A stretch of DNA of 64,000 nt, taken from assembly GCF_019703515.2 (NCBI RefSeq), contig NC_059393.1, positions 11,674,001-11,738,000 of the forward strand, in the 5' to 3' direction. The number at the start of each line of letters is the position of its first letter. The stretch's first letter is position 1. The notes under the pieces are model-generated. The model did not search any database, had not been told where the DNA came from, and saw only the letters and a program-made list of their open reading frames with translations. Below are positions 48,151 through 60,124 of the stretch, in pieces. This DNA comes from Myxocyprinus asiaticus. Lineage: Eukaryota; Chordata; Actinopteri; Cypriniformes; Catostomidae. The position numbers and the translations under genes were made by a program.

Positions 48151-48440
48151 AGTCCAAGTGCCTGCCACATGCAACCTCTGTCAATGCGACTTTGCATCTG
48201 TGATGTGACTTATATATATTTATTTATTTTTCTATTTTTTTATTTTTTCTGAAAAAACAATTCGATTTTGACCAGGTGTGACTTATATTCAGGTGCCACT
48301 TTATTTCCAGAAAATACAGAAAACCCAAAACTCTGCTTTCGTGTCAGTCAGCTTTCTCACTACAAACATTTTATTGGTGTCCTTAAATTTAGATATTATA
48401 ATTTAACATCCATTCGGATGTAGTTACTTAAGTTTTGGAA
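48151..48440. other. Unassigned spacer
   Basis: T-rich tract at 48215-48250, then 'gtgtgacttatattcaggtgcc', a phrase familiar from dispersed fish repeats. Nothing else. Confidence 0.35.
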
Positions 48441-48740
48441 AACAGTTGTGTCTAGATGGTTCATTTCACCAATGATGCATCGTACTGTGGTGGATAAGCA
48501 GTGAGTTTCATCGTTATATGGAGACCTCACCCCTGTTTGTTTGAGAATCCTGACCAGGGGTGCATTTCCCATACAACGACGTAACTCACTGCTTAACCAC
48601 CATAGTGCGATGCATCGTTGGAGAAATTAACAAGCTAGTCACGACTGTTTCCCGAAACCCTAGTAACTACAGTGTGTTGCACATCCATCGTTCGAACCAT
48701 GTTGGTTCAACAACATTCAGCTGTCATTAATCACGTTATG
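48441..48740. repeat. Inverted repeat / foldback MITE
   Basis: 'ccaatgatgcatcgtactgtggtgg' at about 48469 is the near-inverse of 'ccaccatagtgcgatgcatcg' at about 48597. 'agcagtgagtttc' pairs with 'gtaactcactgctt'. The arms are about 50 bp around a loop of about 60 bp. 'caggggtgcatttccc' (about 48555) is a typical MITE end in fish. Confidence 0.7.
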
Positions 48741-49559
48741 CAGGGGGTGGAGTAATAACTTCAGTGAATATTAAATTATAAAAGCTCATTTACACGTACA
48801 ACAGAAAACCGTTTAATGTGAGAAAGCTGCTGATGACAGGAAAGCTGCATGCACTTTGTAATGCAACAATTTCATACGCTGCAATAGTGGGGTTTTCCTT
48901 GAGCACATACGCACATGCGCACACTTCCAAAACATATAAACGGCACTTATGCGTTAACAAATACATAAAACCCGTGTTCTCCAACAGAAACTGTGTGTGA
49001 TAAAGCGCTTTCTATTAACAGCCTTTAATCTCTTAAACAGCCGCCTTCGCTTGTACGTAATGTTTCCGAACCCCGCTTTCTGCAAAACCCCAGAATAAGT
49101 AATTTTCTTACATTTGAAAACAGTCATTATTTTTGCAATTCTGTTTGATGATGCTAGTTATGCAGGTTAAAAACTACACCCTTCACCTTTAATGTCACTA
49201 ACAAATGGAGGTAAGAATAAAATAAATGGGGTTAAGTGTTCAAAGTTTAACAGTTCAAAAGGGGTTGGTTTTTAAAGCAGTTAAAAAAAAAAAAAAGTAC
49301 AATCAAAGGAGCCACAAACTGTTAGTCTGTGCAATTCTACATTTCCCCCCCTTTTAGCTAATCTTGTCATCATTTTTCTCAAACTGTCTTGCTCTATTCA
49401 GTGTGCAGTATGTGTGGTGTATGCCTCCAGATATTTTGCCTCCCCAGGGAAATCCGGCTTCAACAACAAACATGAGACTTCCTCCCCGTTCCAGCTGAAA
49501 TCCTTGCAAGTTAAACCTCAAACGGCTCAGCGCTAAGCACGCGTGCAGCCACACATGCA
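48741..49559. other. Unassigned spacer
   Basis: Overlapping ORFs on both strands at 48790-49000 and a minus-strand ORF at 49354-49554 show no domain. An A-run lies near 49284-49297. Confidence 0.4.
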
Positions 49560-50000
49560 GTTTTCCAAGGTCAGCTCCTTCCTTCCGCTCGACTTCAACG
49601 ACTCACGACTGGCAGAATTGAAAAGCTTTGTCAGGCTGATTAAACTTGGAAGGCGTTATGTAAAAAGCGCCTGATTCAGATTTGACAGACAGTTAAGAGT
49701 TTCTCCCTTTCTTCCCCCTTTCTTGCTCCACACTCTTATTTAACAAGATCAGATGTTATGTCACAGCAAGGTGCAATTTTCATTAACCTCCAGCTGTGCT
49801 ATGATTTGAATGTGCCAGCCCTGCAATTAGTTGATTGTGATTGATTGATTGAAGTCAGCTGCTTTTTTATCCCCCCTTCATTGAGGGCTCAGGTAATTCA
49901 TTCAGACCTCCTCCCCCTTAAGGCTTGTGCATTATTCTCTGACAAGCTCGGCTTGCCGGAACACTCTTAGGCAGATTTGAGGCCACGGCATGGGGCAAAT
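49560..50000. promoter_or_regulatory. Candidate conserved non-coding block
   Basis: A 440-bp complex, non-repetitive stretch with 'gtcaggctgattaaac', 'tgcaattagttgattg' and TGATTGAT-type (Pbx/Meis-like) cores. No ORF. Regulatory nature is a guess from sequence texture. Confidence 0.25.
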
Positions 50001-50237
50001 GCAAACGCTCTCATCACAGCATGGCCGCGACATACTAACCAGTACTGAAAGGGGAACAGGTGAAACTGGACAAAATGCTGTTCACAGTTTGTCACTGTAT
50101 TCCACTTTCATCTAGAAATTAAGGTGTGATACAATTTTAAGATACTGATACAATGTGTTTTATCACATTGAGCCACTTCAATCATTACAAGTGCATGATT
50201 GAAACTTACTGTCAATAATCAAATTAATTTTTATATT
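50001..50237. other. Unassigned spacer
   Basis: Nothing recognisable; AT-rich. Confidence 0.4.
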
Positions 50238-50396
50238 TAAAGGAATAGTTCACCCAAATTAAAATTATCATACGGTAGCTTTGTGCAACCAACAGAACGA
50301 TTTAGTCATTAATTAAAAATTCTGCCCTGAGTAAAAAGGTGAGTAAACCATGACAGATTTTTTTTATTTTTATTTTTGGGTGAACTATTTCTTTAA
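50238..50396. mobile_element. TTAA-flanked foldback element, 159-bp deletion derivative
   Basis: Both TTAA ends (50238-50241, 50393-50396) and terminal AAGGAATAGTTCACCC / GGGTGAACTATTTC are retained around a short unrelated centre. It is a miniature internal-deletion derivative of the same family as 15613 and 26180. Confidence 0.85.
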
Positions 50397-50570
50397 TTTT
50401 TATATTAATGTTATTTTTTTGTGTATTGATGGACTAAAGGTGAATGGTGTGTAATAATATATGAATTACTGTGATATTTTTCTGTGATATGCAAATGTGA
50501 AAATTACTGGCATAACATTTTGTTGTTGTAAAATAAATGTCTAGCCAGGTAAAAGGGAAAAAAAAAAAAA

Positions 50571-50602
<32 letters not shown>

Positions 50603-50707
50603 CAGTCTTTGCTACAACAGATAAAACATGTTCTTATAAAAAAGACTCGGCCAGTCAAGAGATTTTTAACCTTTGCCTCTAAAAAGGCTTCCTTCACAGT
50701 ATGATTG
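50397..50707. other. AT-rich spacer with homopolymers
   Basis: An A-run (about 50559-50570), a short AT alternation and a T-run (50585-50601) dominate. Confidence 0.5.
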
Positions 50708-51081
50708 TGTAACACTTCTCAGTAGAAGGAGGAGGCGAGAAGCAGATTTCCTGGTTCAGGTAAGCGTTTTATTCTCCTCACTGCAGCAAATACACTCGTT
50801 CAGGGCTTTTACACTGTTCAATAACTCACTCTAAAAATACACAAACTACTTCACAAAAATAAACTCTCAACTTTGCAATAATAAACTCTTGGCTTCACAA
50901 TCGGATCTCTGGTGCCCAGGCTCTCTCTCCCGTCTACCTGTGGTGTGGCTCTATTTATGCCGCTCTCCCCGTGCTCACTGAAATTAGAGACAGGTGTTAG
51001 ACATAATTTAACTCGGGTGTAAGCGCCCTTACCACTTTCTCTCTCTCCGGAGAGATGCTTGACCACACCCCCGCTGCCACA
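50708..51081 (-). mobile_element. Solo LTR (minus), gypsy-like
   Basis: On the + strand it runs TGTAACACTTCTC...CTGCCACA. Flanking pentamers gattg (50703-50707) and gtttg (51082-51086) match at 4 of 5. On the minus strand there is a TATA-like 'ataaatag' (complement of 50951-50958) and AATAAA (complement of 50768-50773) in the expected order. Gypsy-like by overall structure; related in design to the LTR at 18046. Confidence 0.8.
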
Positions 51082-52039
51082 GTTTGTAAATGTTACGGCT
51101 GCATTCTTGTTTGAAAATGGATTATAAGATATTTGGGTACATCTAAGCAGACATCATATGTTTGGAGTGTCTATTTAAACTAAGTGCAAATAGCCCATCC
51201 TGTATGTTAGTATTTAAACAGGGGTGAAATAGTATCTGCCACTATTTGCACCAGAGTGCAAGAAAATGCTTTTGTTGCTATTTGCACTTAGTGTAAATAG
51301 TATCTGTCGATATTTGCACATAGTGTAAATAGCATCTATTGCTGTTTGCACTTCTTGCAAGTAACCTCTGCCTAATATGTCTCTATGGTTTGCAATAAAA
51401 CTTCTATCATAAGCCATACATGAAAAATCCCAACAAACACTCATGACTGGTAGAACATGTCTAAAATCAACTATTCAATGCCTTTGACAACACATATCTT
51501 GGTTTTATTGTGTGTGAATGTATATGAATCCAAAACCTAGCGAACTTCCTTGCTGGCAGCTGCTTTCTAAAGAATGACTGATTTGGAACACCCTACAAAG
51601 ACAGCAATTTTACATGCCACACTAATAGTGCTCCTCATGCGAAGCACACAGGAGACTCGAGTCTCATAATTGAATTCAACAGAGTTTCATATTAGCATGT
51701 TGCTAAGCTAATAATATATTATAACAAGCATAAACTTACAGTACATAGCTCACAAATATTGTGTAAAATCTGAAACTATTTTTATTGATACTTTTTTTTT
51801 TTTTGGTATTATAAGAAATATATTAACATTTCTCTTGCTTTGTCCATCATCTTGGATGGAATTTTACAGAGGGAGGCAGCATAATTATGCTAATTATGCC
51901 TACCTTTTGGAACAGCCTTCATGTCAGGATCATTCATATGATGTCTTACAATGCTGCCTAAAAAAACATTCACTAGGTTTTGGATCAGAGCATATATGTA
52001 AAAAAAGAAGCTCTTTTCCATAGAGAATACTGTGTTTAA
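51082..52039. repeat. Spacer with short tandem repeat (about 51226-51360)
   Basis: Three to four degenerate units of about 40 bp built on 'aaatagtatctg...atttgcac...agtgt'. The phrase 'ctgtatgttagtatttaaa' just before recurs at about 58488 together with 'gtgcaaatagcatctgcca', so it is a dispersed unit. 51400-52039 shows nothing else. Confidence 0.6.
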
Positions 52040-53344
52040 TCCCGCTGTCACAGCTTCTCATGGCGTAAGACAGGGGATGATTTTTGCTGACATTTGAATT
52101 ACACCTTCAATTTCTGCCTCACAATCCAGTCTGGCTTGTGGAGAATCTGCACTGAGCTTGGCTACCTTTATCACTGCATTTCATCAATACATCATCACAG
52201 AGCTGTCAGATAAGAAATAGCTGCGACGTAGACTCAAGACAGCCTCATCTGTGTTCCTCCCCCTTGCTAACCTGGATTGTTTTCTTTGGCCCCTCTTAAA
52301 ATTGGAAATCGCTTTGGTGCAATGTTTGAGCTGTTCTAACAAAAGGTGAACCTCATATAGGTAAAGGTTATCAGAGTCTGTGCCCTGCAAAGTTTCTGGC
52401 ACCCATCCTGATCGCTGGCCAATTCTGGGCTGAATAAGGAACGCATAGATTGTCTCCTGCTGCAAATGCCAGACAATGCTCAAATGCCAATTAGTTTGAC
52501 ACTTTTTGATGGGCGATGTATCCTGGAAGCACTCTTCTTGCATCATGCGTCATGCATTGGTAATGACAAAAGAACTTAAATTGCCTTTCTCTGTTGCCCT
52601 TGAAATTTTAAATTGCTCACTCCATCTCCTCCTATTTGTCTTTCATGGTTCTTGATTCCTCTTGCAAGAGTCATACTCTGAACGATATAAAGTATTGTAA
52701 AAAATGGTTGGCTTCAGAAACCTTTGCAAGACTTATTTTAATTTGGATTTGATTTATCTTACAGTATGATGCTTTTTGCCTAGGTGAAAAAGATGAGTTT
52801 AACCAACTGCTATGGCAAACACGAAAGCAAGATATGTATATACTGTATGAACTAGATATTCTCTCTTTGTCTCTGTCTCTTTCACAGACACACTAAGAAT
52901 GAATTGTGCCAACTGAAAGCATAATTTATTTGCAAATCAGGCAATAGCGCAAACACTCCCTAAAAATACAGTGCTGATAGCAATTCAGAATTTGTATATT
53001 TTTTTACTAAACTTTGTTCATATATATATACACAGTAAATATTAGGGCTGGGAAATTTAACACATTAATTTCTGCAATTATTTTTTGTTTAACAAATGTT
53101 TTAAGATAAATAAAATGTTGTAATTAATTTAAATATAACAATTGTTCCCATCATCCCTATTTGTAAGGACAAACACTTATGAATTGTCAATGAAGTGATG
53201 GACTGCTTGGTCATACAGCTGGTTTTCTGTAAAGATGAGGAATAATTTAAAATAATAAATCAAGTGGTTTTAGATTAAAAAAATTAAATGCTCAGCAATA
53301 ACATTACTTTTAAGCCTAGGCAGTCTGATTTTCTGAGGACTTTG
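52040..53344. other. Unique spacer; candidate non-coding element at 52040-52560
   Basis: A minus-strand frame at 52184-52546 is open for 120 codons with no recognisable domain. The interval itself is complex and not repeated here, so it may be a conserved non-coding element or an unrecognised exon. 52560-53344 is AT-rich with no feature. Confidence 0.3.
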
Positions 53345-54864
53345 CTAAAGGGATAGTTCACCCAAAAATGAAAATTCTCATATAATTTACTCCCTCATGC
53401 CATCCCAGATGTATAACTTTATTTCTTCAGCAGAACACAAACAAGATTTTTAGGAGAATATCTCAGCTCTGTAGGTCCAAATAATGCAAGTGAATGGTGA
53501 TCAGACTTTTGTAGCTCCACAAATCACATAAGGGAAACATAAAAGTAATCCATGAGACCCCATTGGTTAAATCCATATCTTCATAAGCAATAGAATAGAT
53601 GTGGGTGATAAACAGAACAATATTAAGGTACATTTTTTACTCAATCTCCACATTAACTTTCACTTTTACATCTGAAAGTCACATGTGGTGCCTGTTTAGT
53701 TCCAACATTTTAAAGAAAAATATGATCAGGAAGTGAGTGCACCTCTGTCCATGATGTCTGTATGGTGGGTAGTTTGATCCCATCATTTTGAAGTAAATGT
53801 GCTGCAAAATCAGTGTGTAACTTTAAGAACTGTAACTACCGAAAACATATTCTCTGCAATTAACTTTTTGGGCTTTAATCAAAAATATTATGTTTTATGT
53901 ATGCATAAATGCCATGATGGACATGGAGCAAAATTCTGAAATGTAGGATGGCAGGAGATGAGTAATTTCTGACAGAAAGTCTCAGAATAAATGAGAATTA
54001 ATCACATTCATAGTGAGATATTAGTTTCCTTTGGCATTAGCCCCGTCCTACGGTTCAGCACTCAGATACTCACTCGAACCGACTGGTCTTACCCCTACGG
54101 CAGACCGGGACCTAAACTGGTGGTGGTGGGGGGTGAAAACAAATGGAGGTATAACAAGTGATAGAAGACAGCTGTACAGCTTATAAAGCAGAGGCTAGAT
54201 TATGATTGGATGAGATACCTGAAGTGAATGAATGGTGTAATGATACAACGAGTTTTCCTGACAGAACTACTGCTTATGCTTACATTAACATTTGTGATAA
54301 AAGCGATACCAACCGGACTGAACGATGGGGGTTTGTCTACTGAGTCAGAATGCTGTGTCCTGCCAGACACAAGCGGAACTTTGTTATGGACCATGCGTGA
54401 CACGGGCGGGTTAAGCCATCTCCAGGATGTGAGTGGGGTCCGAGTTGGGGTGGCAAGTGGGGTGGCAAAGCTCATTTTTAGGGTGGCAGCTGCCTGTCCT
54501 CCTTCTTTTGTTTTTGGTGGTTTGTATTCTTCATGCATATTGCCCCCTACTGGGCAGGGAGGAGAATTTATGGTAAAAACTGACTTAAATATTGATCTGT
54601 TTTTCACCCTCACCCATTATATCACTTCAGAAGATATGGATTTAACCACTGGAGTCTTAAAGATTACTTTTATGCTGACTTTGTGCATTTTGTAGCTTCA
54701 AAATTTTGGCACCCATTCACTTGCATTGTAAGGACCTCCAGAGCTGAAATATTCTTTTAAAAATCTTCATTTGTGTTCTGCAGAAGAAAGAAAGTCATAC
54801 ACATCTGGAATGGCATGAGGGTGAGAAATTGAAGAGAGAATTTTCATTTTTGGGTGAACCGTTC

Positions 54865-54870
<6 letters not shown>
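53345..54870. mobile_element. TTAA-type foldback element split by about 0.8 kb
   Basis: The left arm starts CTAA-AGGGATAGTTCACCC (53345) and runs to about 53680. The right arm runs from about 54500 ('ccccctactgggcaggg', matching the centre of the 15613 copy) to GGGTGAACCGTTCC-TTTAA (54870). The segment between (about 53690-54495) is foreign or rearranged and includes 'ggggtggcaagtggggtggc', familiar from another fish MITE. It could be one interrupted element or two half-elements. The 155-codon ORF at 54228-54695 crosses the joint and is not a gene. Confidence 0.75.

Positions 54871-54898
<28 letters not shown>
54869..54898. repeat. A homopolymer (30 nt)
   Basis: A pure A run directly at the TTAA right end of the preceding foldback element. 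Confidence 0.93.
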
Positions 54899-54905
<7 letters not shown>

Positions 54906-54981
54906 ACGTATTATTTTCATAAGTTGAAATGAAGGGGTTTGGATTTGGGACAGCCACTTCCTAATAGTAATTACATTATAA

Positions 54982-55008
54982 ATTATTATTATTATTATTA
55001 TTATTATT
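54982..55008. repeat. (ATT)n microsatellite
   Basis: Nine or so perfect ATT units. Confidence 0.94.
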
Positions 55009-56156
55009 TAGCTTATTTTAACTCAATTAATGCCTTGAGTTTAAAAATATCATAACCTGTTCTTATAAATATCCAATTTAAATATATAAAAAATGTAATA
55101 GTTCTTTTTATAGTGGAACCACAATTTGAAATAATTTGGTAGGATGGCCCATTTATAAACTACTCTTCATAGTGCAAGAATTATTATTAGAAATAGTCAT
55201 CATGAATTGATTATTTTACCAGGATGGAACAGACAATTTCTTACATTCTATTAGACTTATATTATATTATATTATGCTTTACACATCCTGTGTGTTTCCT
55301 GTTAGCAAACATTATTGGCCAGTACAATGTGTGGTTTCAGAATGAGTAAAATCAGAATATGTGGTCTATTACATTAACTGCACGAGTTAATTGAATATAG
55401 AGATAAAGATTTAATGTCTAAACTAATGTACACATACTGTATGTTCAAAGTATATACTGTATTTACAATTAGACCTATTCAGTTTTATATGGACCATGTT
55501 GCAAATTGTTTTATGAAATGGAAATTGTTTGAGGCAATAAATGCCAGTTTTTACCAATGAAAACAAGCTAGTTGTTTTTCAAAAGGCCCTCCTTTTTCAA
55601 TAAAGACACATTTTTTTGCAAAATATCTTCTTATTTGGTCCAACTTTAAATCAAATGCTCAACTTTCAAGATTTACGCAATTCATTTAATGACAGCACCA
55701 AACCTCCATGACTCTAGCAATCTTTGAAATCTCACCTCACAGAACCCTTGCTTGTGTGAGGTGAATTGTCTGCTTTTTGTGCTGGGTCAGGCTACCCTTG
55801 CGGTTGTAATGCTAGAGGTAAGGCAACACAATATAATGTAAAACACCAGGAGGAAAAGTTCCAGGAGATGAGGAGTCTGATTCTGAACCGGCATTTTTGT
55901 TTGGTGTTGCCAACGAATGTAAGGTCAATGCCTTTCCAATCAACATTTATGGACGGTGAAGAGTGTTAATAATTTAATATATGTTGAAGCAATTATATAC
56001 TGTAAATAAATTACAGGTGCTGAAGTCCAGGCAAAAGAGAAAAAGATGAACCAAGTCAAGTCTACTGCCTAAAATCATTTAAAAACCTTGTTCAAACATT
56101 AAATGAATGGTGCATCCCAAAAAAAAAAAAAAAAATTACAAACACTATACATGATA
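55009..56156. other. Unassigned AT-rich spacer
   Basis: No gene. The ORF at 55766-55969 has no domain. An A-run near 56119-56135 precedes the Tc1 remnant. Confidence 0.4.
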
Positions 56157-56913
56157 CTGCCTGAAGAAAAAAAAAAAAAAAAAGAAAGTCGCAGTTTAGA
56201 TTTAAATAAGCAGATACTTAAGAGCCTATGATTGGATCATTATTGCAGTGATTAATATGTTTCAGCTGGCAACAATTCTTAAGTTAACCCTAACTGATGC
56301 AATGATCTGAGATCACTAAAACACTTGAAGTCACATCGTAAAAAATCGACAGTAGAACTCATGGCTATGTTTAATATTGAAAGTAAGAGCATTTCCACTT
56401 GTCATGCGTAGTGCCCACTATATACAAGCCTCTGGAGGCAGTGTTATGATCTGGGGTTGCTTCAGTTGGTCAGGTCTAGGCTCAGCAACATTATGCAGCA
56501 ATAAAATGAAGTCAGCTGACTACCTGAATATATTGAATGACCAGGTTATCCCATCAATGGATTTTTTTCTTCCCTGATGGCACGGGCATATTCCAGGACG
56601 ACAATGCCAAGACTCAAATTGTGAATGAGTGGTTCAGGGAGCATGAGACATGTGAATTGGCCACCACAGAGTCCTGACTTTAACCCCATTGAAAGTCTTT
56701 GGGGTGTGTTGGAGAAGACTTTATGGAGTGGTTTGAGTCTCCAGTCATCAATAAAAGATCTCGGACAAAAATTAATGCAACTCTGGATGGAAATAAATGT
56801 TGTGACGTTGCATAAGGTTGTTGAAACAGTGCCACAACGAATGTGTACCATAATCAAAGCTAAAGGTGGTCCAATGAAATATTAGAGTATGCAAAGTTTT
56901 TTTGGCCAGGCAG
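56157..56913 (+). mobile_element. Internally deleted Tc1 element
   Basis: A 757-bp copy is bounded by TA (56155-56156 and 56914-56915). The left end CTGCCTGAAG followed by an A-run, and the right end TTTTTGGCCAGGCAG, are imperfect inverses. The left arm phrase 'tttcagctggcaacaattctt' is characteristic of this subfamily. The 5' half of the transposase gene is missing. Confidence 0.88.
56377..56885 (+). pseudogene. Tc1 transposase C-terminal remnant
   Basis: From about 56430 the frame reads SGGSVMIWGCFSWSGLG, then [19 protein letters not shown] and a stop at 56575. After a shift, [21 protein letters not shown] carries the second catalytic Asp. A further shift leads to [21 protein letters not shown] with the catalytic Glu (open frame 56625-56885, ending AKGGPMKY). 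The helix-turn-helix domains and the first Asp are deleted. Different subfamily from the Tc1 copies at 1025 and 29737. Confidence 0.88.
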
Positions 56914-56915
56914 TA

Positions 56916-58194
56916 TATGTATAGTGCAGCACCCTGTCTACTGGTGTGAATGCCCTCCTTAAATATGATAATTTCCATGCCAATATGGTTTGCTGATAAA
57001 ATATTCCATTCTCCCTGCTATTTGCACCACTACATTACAATGCACAATAACATATTCTCCATATAAAAGATGTTTTAAAGGAATTTGTACACTGCATTCT
57101 GCACAGCCACTTATATTGGTGCATATGGACCATAAACCCTGCACTCTTTAATGATTAAAAACCCCAGAAAAGAGGCAGATGGTGTCAAAAAACAGGTGGC
57201 TAATTATCTTACCACAGCTTTGCACCTCAGCCGCAGACAGTAAAATGCAAGCACCATTTAGACACAGTTAAGAGTAAGTCAGCTTCCACTTCCTATGTGC
57301 AGTAATGAGGAAAGCAGTGAAGTGAGAGGAGCCTTAAAGATAATGAGACGATAAAAAAAAATGTCAACACACAATGTAGACCAATGAAATTTCTTGAAAT
57401 CTGGTGAAACCGGAGAGGTGATACTCAATTATATGTACATTTATTATTTTTTGTGGGACTTACCATCATTAGCTCAATCCAAAATGTAAAGCCTATTACA
57501 AAAAATAAAGAAATTAAAATGGGGAAATAAATATCGGAGTGACTATTTGAGCCGCATCTGCCACACAGTGCAGCTATTTGCACCCAAAATGTAGAGAAGA
57601 TTATAGCTGCAGACAGACCTCCAAAAAGGGGTGGGAGCTCCAAACTGCCAGATATAGGGAGCCCCTTACCTAACCCTATCCCTAACCATAACCTTCTGTG
57701 GGGGTGTCACCCCCTTTTGGAGTTGGCGCAACCCTATTTTGGAGAAACCACACTATACTTTGGAGGTTCCGTCCCCATTAGGAGATCTCCAGCCTGCAGC
57801 TATACCTACTTGCAATAGTCTGGTGGTATCACAGAAATATATGACAAACTAGACAGAATACGTGCCACTGCAGTGGCGTGAGGTGTAAAGACGGTGTGAA
57901 TGTGTAGTGTCGTCCTAGGAGCACTGATTGGATTCTGCCTTTCGTCCCAGTTTTCTTTTTTTTTTGTTTTTTTTAACCATCCGATTTCTTGTTTCCACTC
58001 TTAATATTTCCTTTAATACTAGTTACAATAATAAATAATTAACATAAACGTTGGCTTCATCGCAGTGATTTGGTCACGGTGAATGTCAGGGAGTGCAGAG
58101 AAGGGTCTGATCTGGAGGCGGGGTCTGTCCATTGCACTAGATCCCTCCCTTTTACTCCCACGGCTCGGCGTCACTTGTGTGTAGATTGCATCAC
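56916..58194. other. Spacer with MITE-like stretch (57640-57790)
   Basis: 57640-57790 contains 'cctaaccctatccctaacc' and 'gggggtgtcacccccttttgg' flanked by other short inverted phrases, resembling the core of a fish MITE; it is not telomeric repeat. A T-run lies at about 57955-57972. 57870-58190 is complex but unrecognised. Confidence 0.4.
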
Positions 58195-58460
58195 TGTATT
58201 ACTATGGTAATATTAAAGAAACCATGTTTTTTGGCAGAAACCATAGTTTTAATGCAAATGAACATGGTGTTACCACAGTAATATGGTGGTAATATAGTAA
58301 CCATGGTTCATTTTGTGATTACTGTAAATTTACAAAAAATACCATCGTGAAACTATGGTTACTTTAGAAAAACCATGGTTCATTTTTGTAAAGGAAGGTT
58401 AGGGTTAGGTTTTGGGGTAGGGGTTAATGTAGTGTGTCTGTGGAACTCTAAATAAACACA
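58195..58460. repeat. ACCATGGTT-rich palindromic repeat
   Basis: Five or more copies of 'aaccatgg/ccatggtt' and 'ttactatggtaa' variants occur in both orientations across 200 bp, then 'ggttagggttaggttttgggg'. This pattern is a dispersed cyprinid repeat. No coding potential. Confidence 0.7.
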
Positions 58461-58861
58461 GTAAACATGCTGCAGTGATGCCCATTACTGTATGTTAGTA
58501 TTTAAATATGGGTGCAAATAGCATCTGCCAATAAATATTGTACTCAACAGATGCTGGCCCTTATAGCATTACTGAACTGTTATTATCTTATCAAAGTATT
58601 TTGAATGAGTAGATAGCAGTCATCTGTGATAGGGATAATTGCTATAATGAAAATGTATTTAGCATATTTCAGGGATTTTTATTATTATTATTTTTTTTTA
58701 TCTTAGAGCCACTTTAGATCTTCTTTAGAGTGAAGCCAGTGATTGTTACATATTCATGGAATATGTGAGTTTTTTCTACATACTTCCGCACTGATTTTGG
58801 GGAAAAATCTGAATTCCATTGAATGTATTTTTAATATGATAGAATGTATTAAAAAGTATTG
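58461..58861. other. Unassigned spacer
   Basis: Contains the 'gtatgttagtatttaaat...gcaaatagcatctgcca' phrase shared with 51.2 kb; otherwise nothing. Confidence 0.4.
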
Positions 58862-59582
58862 AGGCCACGTCCACACTAATGTTAGTCCACACTAATAATC
58901 CACATGTTTTAGTTTGAAATGCATTGATACTGCTACGTTTAAGCCTCTCATCCACACTACAACGGTGTTTTCCTCCAATGAAAATGGAGTGCTTTGAAAA
59001 CACTCTTCATTACTGTATGCTATGGAAAACAATGACTAAAGTTCCATTACCTTGTTACATAGGTCTTTTGACAGTTCTTTTCTGCTCTCCATGGCTCAGA
59101 ATCTAGCCTGCTCAGTGCATCCACGTGAGAGCTAACAAACTCATTGATATTTTACTCATTTTCATATTTATACACAGACACTAATTGCAATTTAAAAAGC
59201 CTCAGGTGTGGGAAATTAACCTTTAATTGCCATTTAAACCTGTGTGTGTCACCTTGTGTGTCTGTAACAAGGCCAAACATTCAAGGGTATGTAAAATTTT
59301 GATCAGGGCCATTTGGGTGATTTCTGTTACCATTATGATTTAAAAAGGAGCCAAACAACTATGTGATAATAAATGGCTTCATATGACCACTATCCTTAAA
59401 TAAAAGACAGTTTGTTTTTTGCATGATCAATCATATTTTCAAAATCAATGCCAAAATTTCACAATTTCTGCCAGGGTATGCAAACTTTTGAGCACAACTG
59501 TACTTAGAAAAAAATAAAAATGGCATTAGAAACTGAAAACAGAGTTTTCAAACAAAAACGGATTTGTGTGGACATGGCCTTA
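58862..59582. mobile_element. Foldback MITE split by a Tc1 remnant
   Basis: Left end 'aggccacgtccacactaatg' and right end 'tgtgtggacatggcctta' are inverses and the same family as 29355-29568. Between the arms lies a Tc1 remnant (59138-59500), so the MITE is the older insertion. Confidence 0.65.
59138..59500. mobile_element. Tc1 terminal repeat remnant (third subfamily)
   Basis: Ends 'tgcaaacttttgagcacaactg' before TA (59501-59502), the characteristic terminus of a non-autonomous Tc1 group. The internal phrases 'gatcagggccatttgggtg' and 'ccagggtatgcaaac' are typical of its long terminal repeat. Only one terminal side is present. Confidence 0.7.
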
Positions 59583-60124
59583 AGGGTCCATTCCGATTCC
59601 TTTTTGCAATGTAAAGCATGCAAACCGAGGCTGACAAAACAGCGGAGTACACAATTTCAGCAGAAGGATTTAAAGGTTTAAAGGCCATTTCCGATCCCTG
59701 GGTTACATCTCCATAATGGCCTCATTATTCATGACTATAGCCTGAAACACTGGGGTTGAGGTAATGAGCTCCTCCCTAGTTGCTGAGTATCACCTTTTCA
59801 GAGGCACTGCGTTAAGAATTCACATTGCTTGTGAGTACTGCTCAAGAATTCAGGTCGAGGGAGACAAGCATCACACTTCGCAGGAAGGCTTTAATACCAA
59901 ATATTTTGCCGCAACAGTGTTGACGCCGAATCCATATTTGTTTAGATTTGACAAGTACAATTTACAGTGTGCTGTGGATCTACTTCAGTGCTGTCTTGCT
60001 AATGGTTTTTGATATTTAACAATGATCAGGAGCATTTACATTTTCACACAATAATGTCACTGGGACTCAACCAGACGGTAGAACACATTTGTTATGTAAT
60101 TATTTTTGGAAAATTTTGCAACAT
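59583..60124. other. Unassigned spacer
   Basis: The ORF at 59764-60012 (82 codons) has no recognisable domain. Otherwise nothing. Confidence 0.4.

Noticed and set aside
54228..54695. 155-codon + strand ORF with a hydrophobic N-terminus
   Set aside because: It crosses from the foreign centre into the right arm of a TTAA foldback element; the second half is repeat sequence found elsewhere in the window.
57650..57700. Telomere-like 'taaccctatccctaacc'
   Set aside because: Too short and irregular; it sits within a MITE-like stretch.
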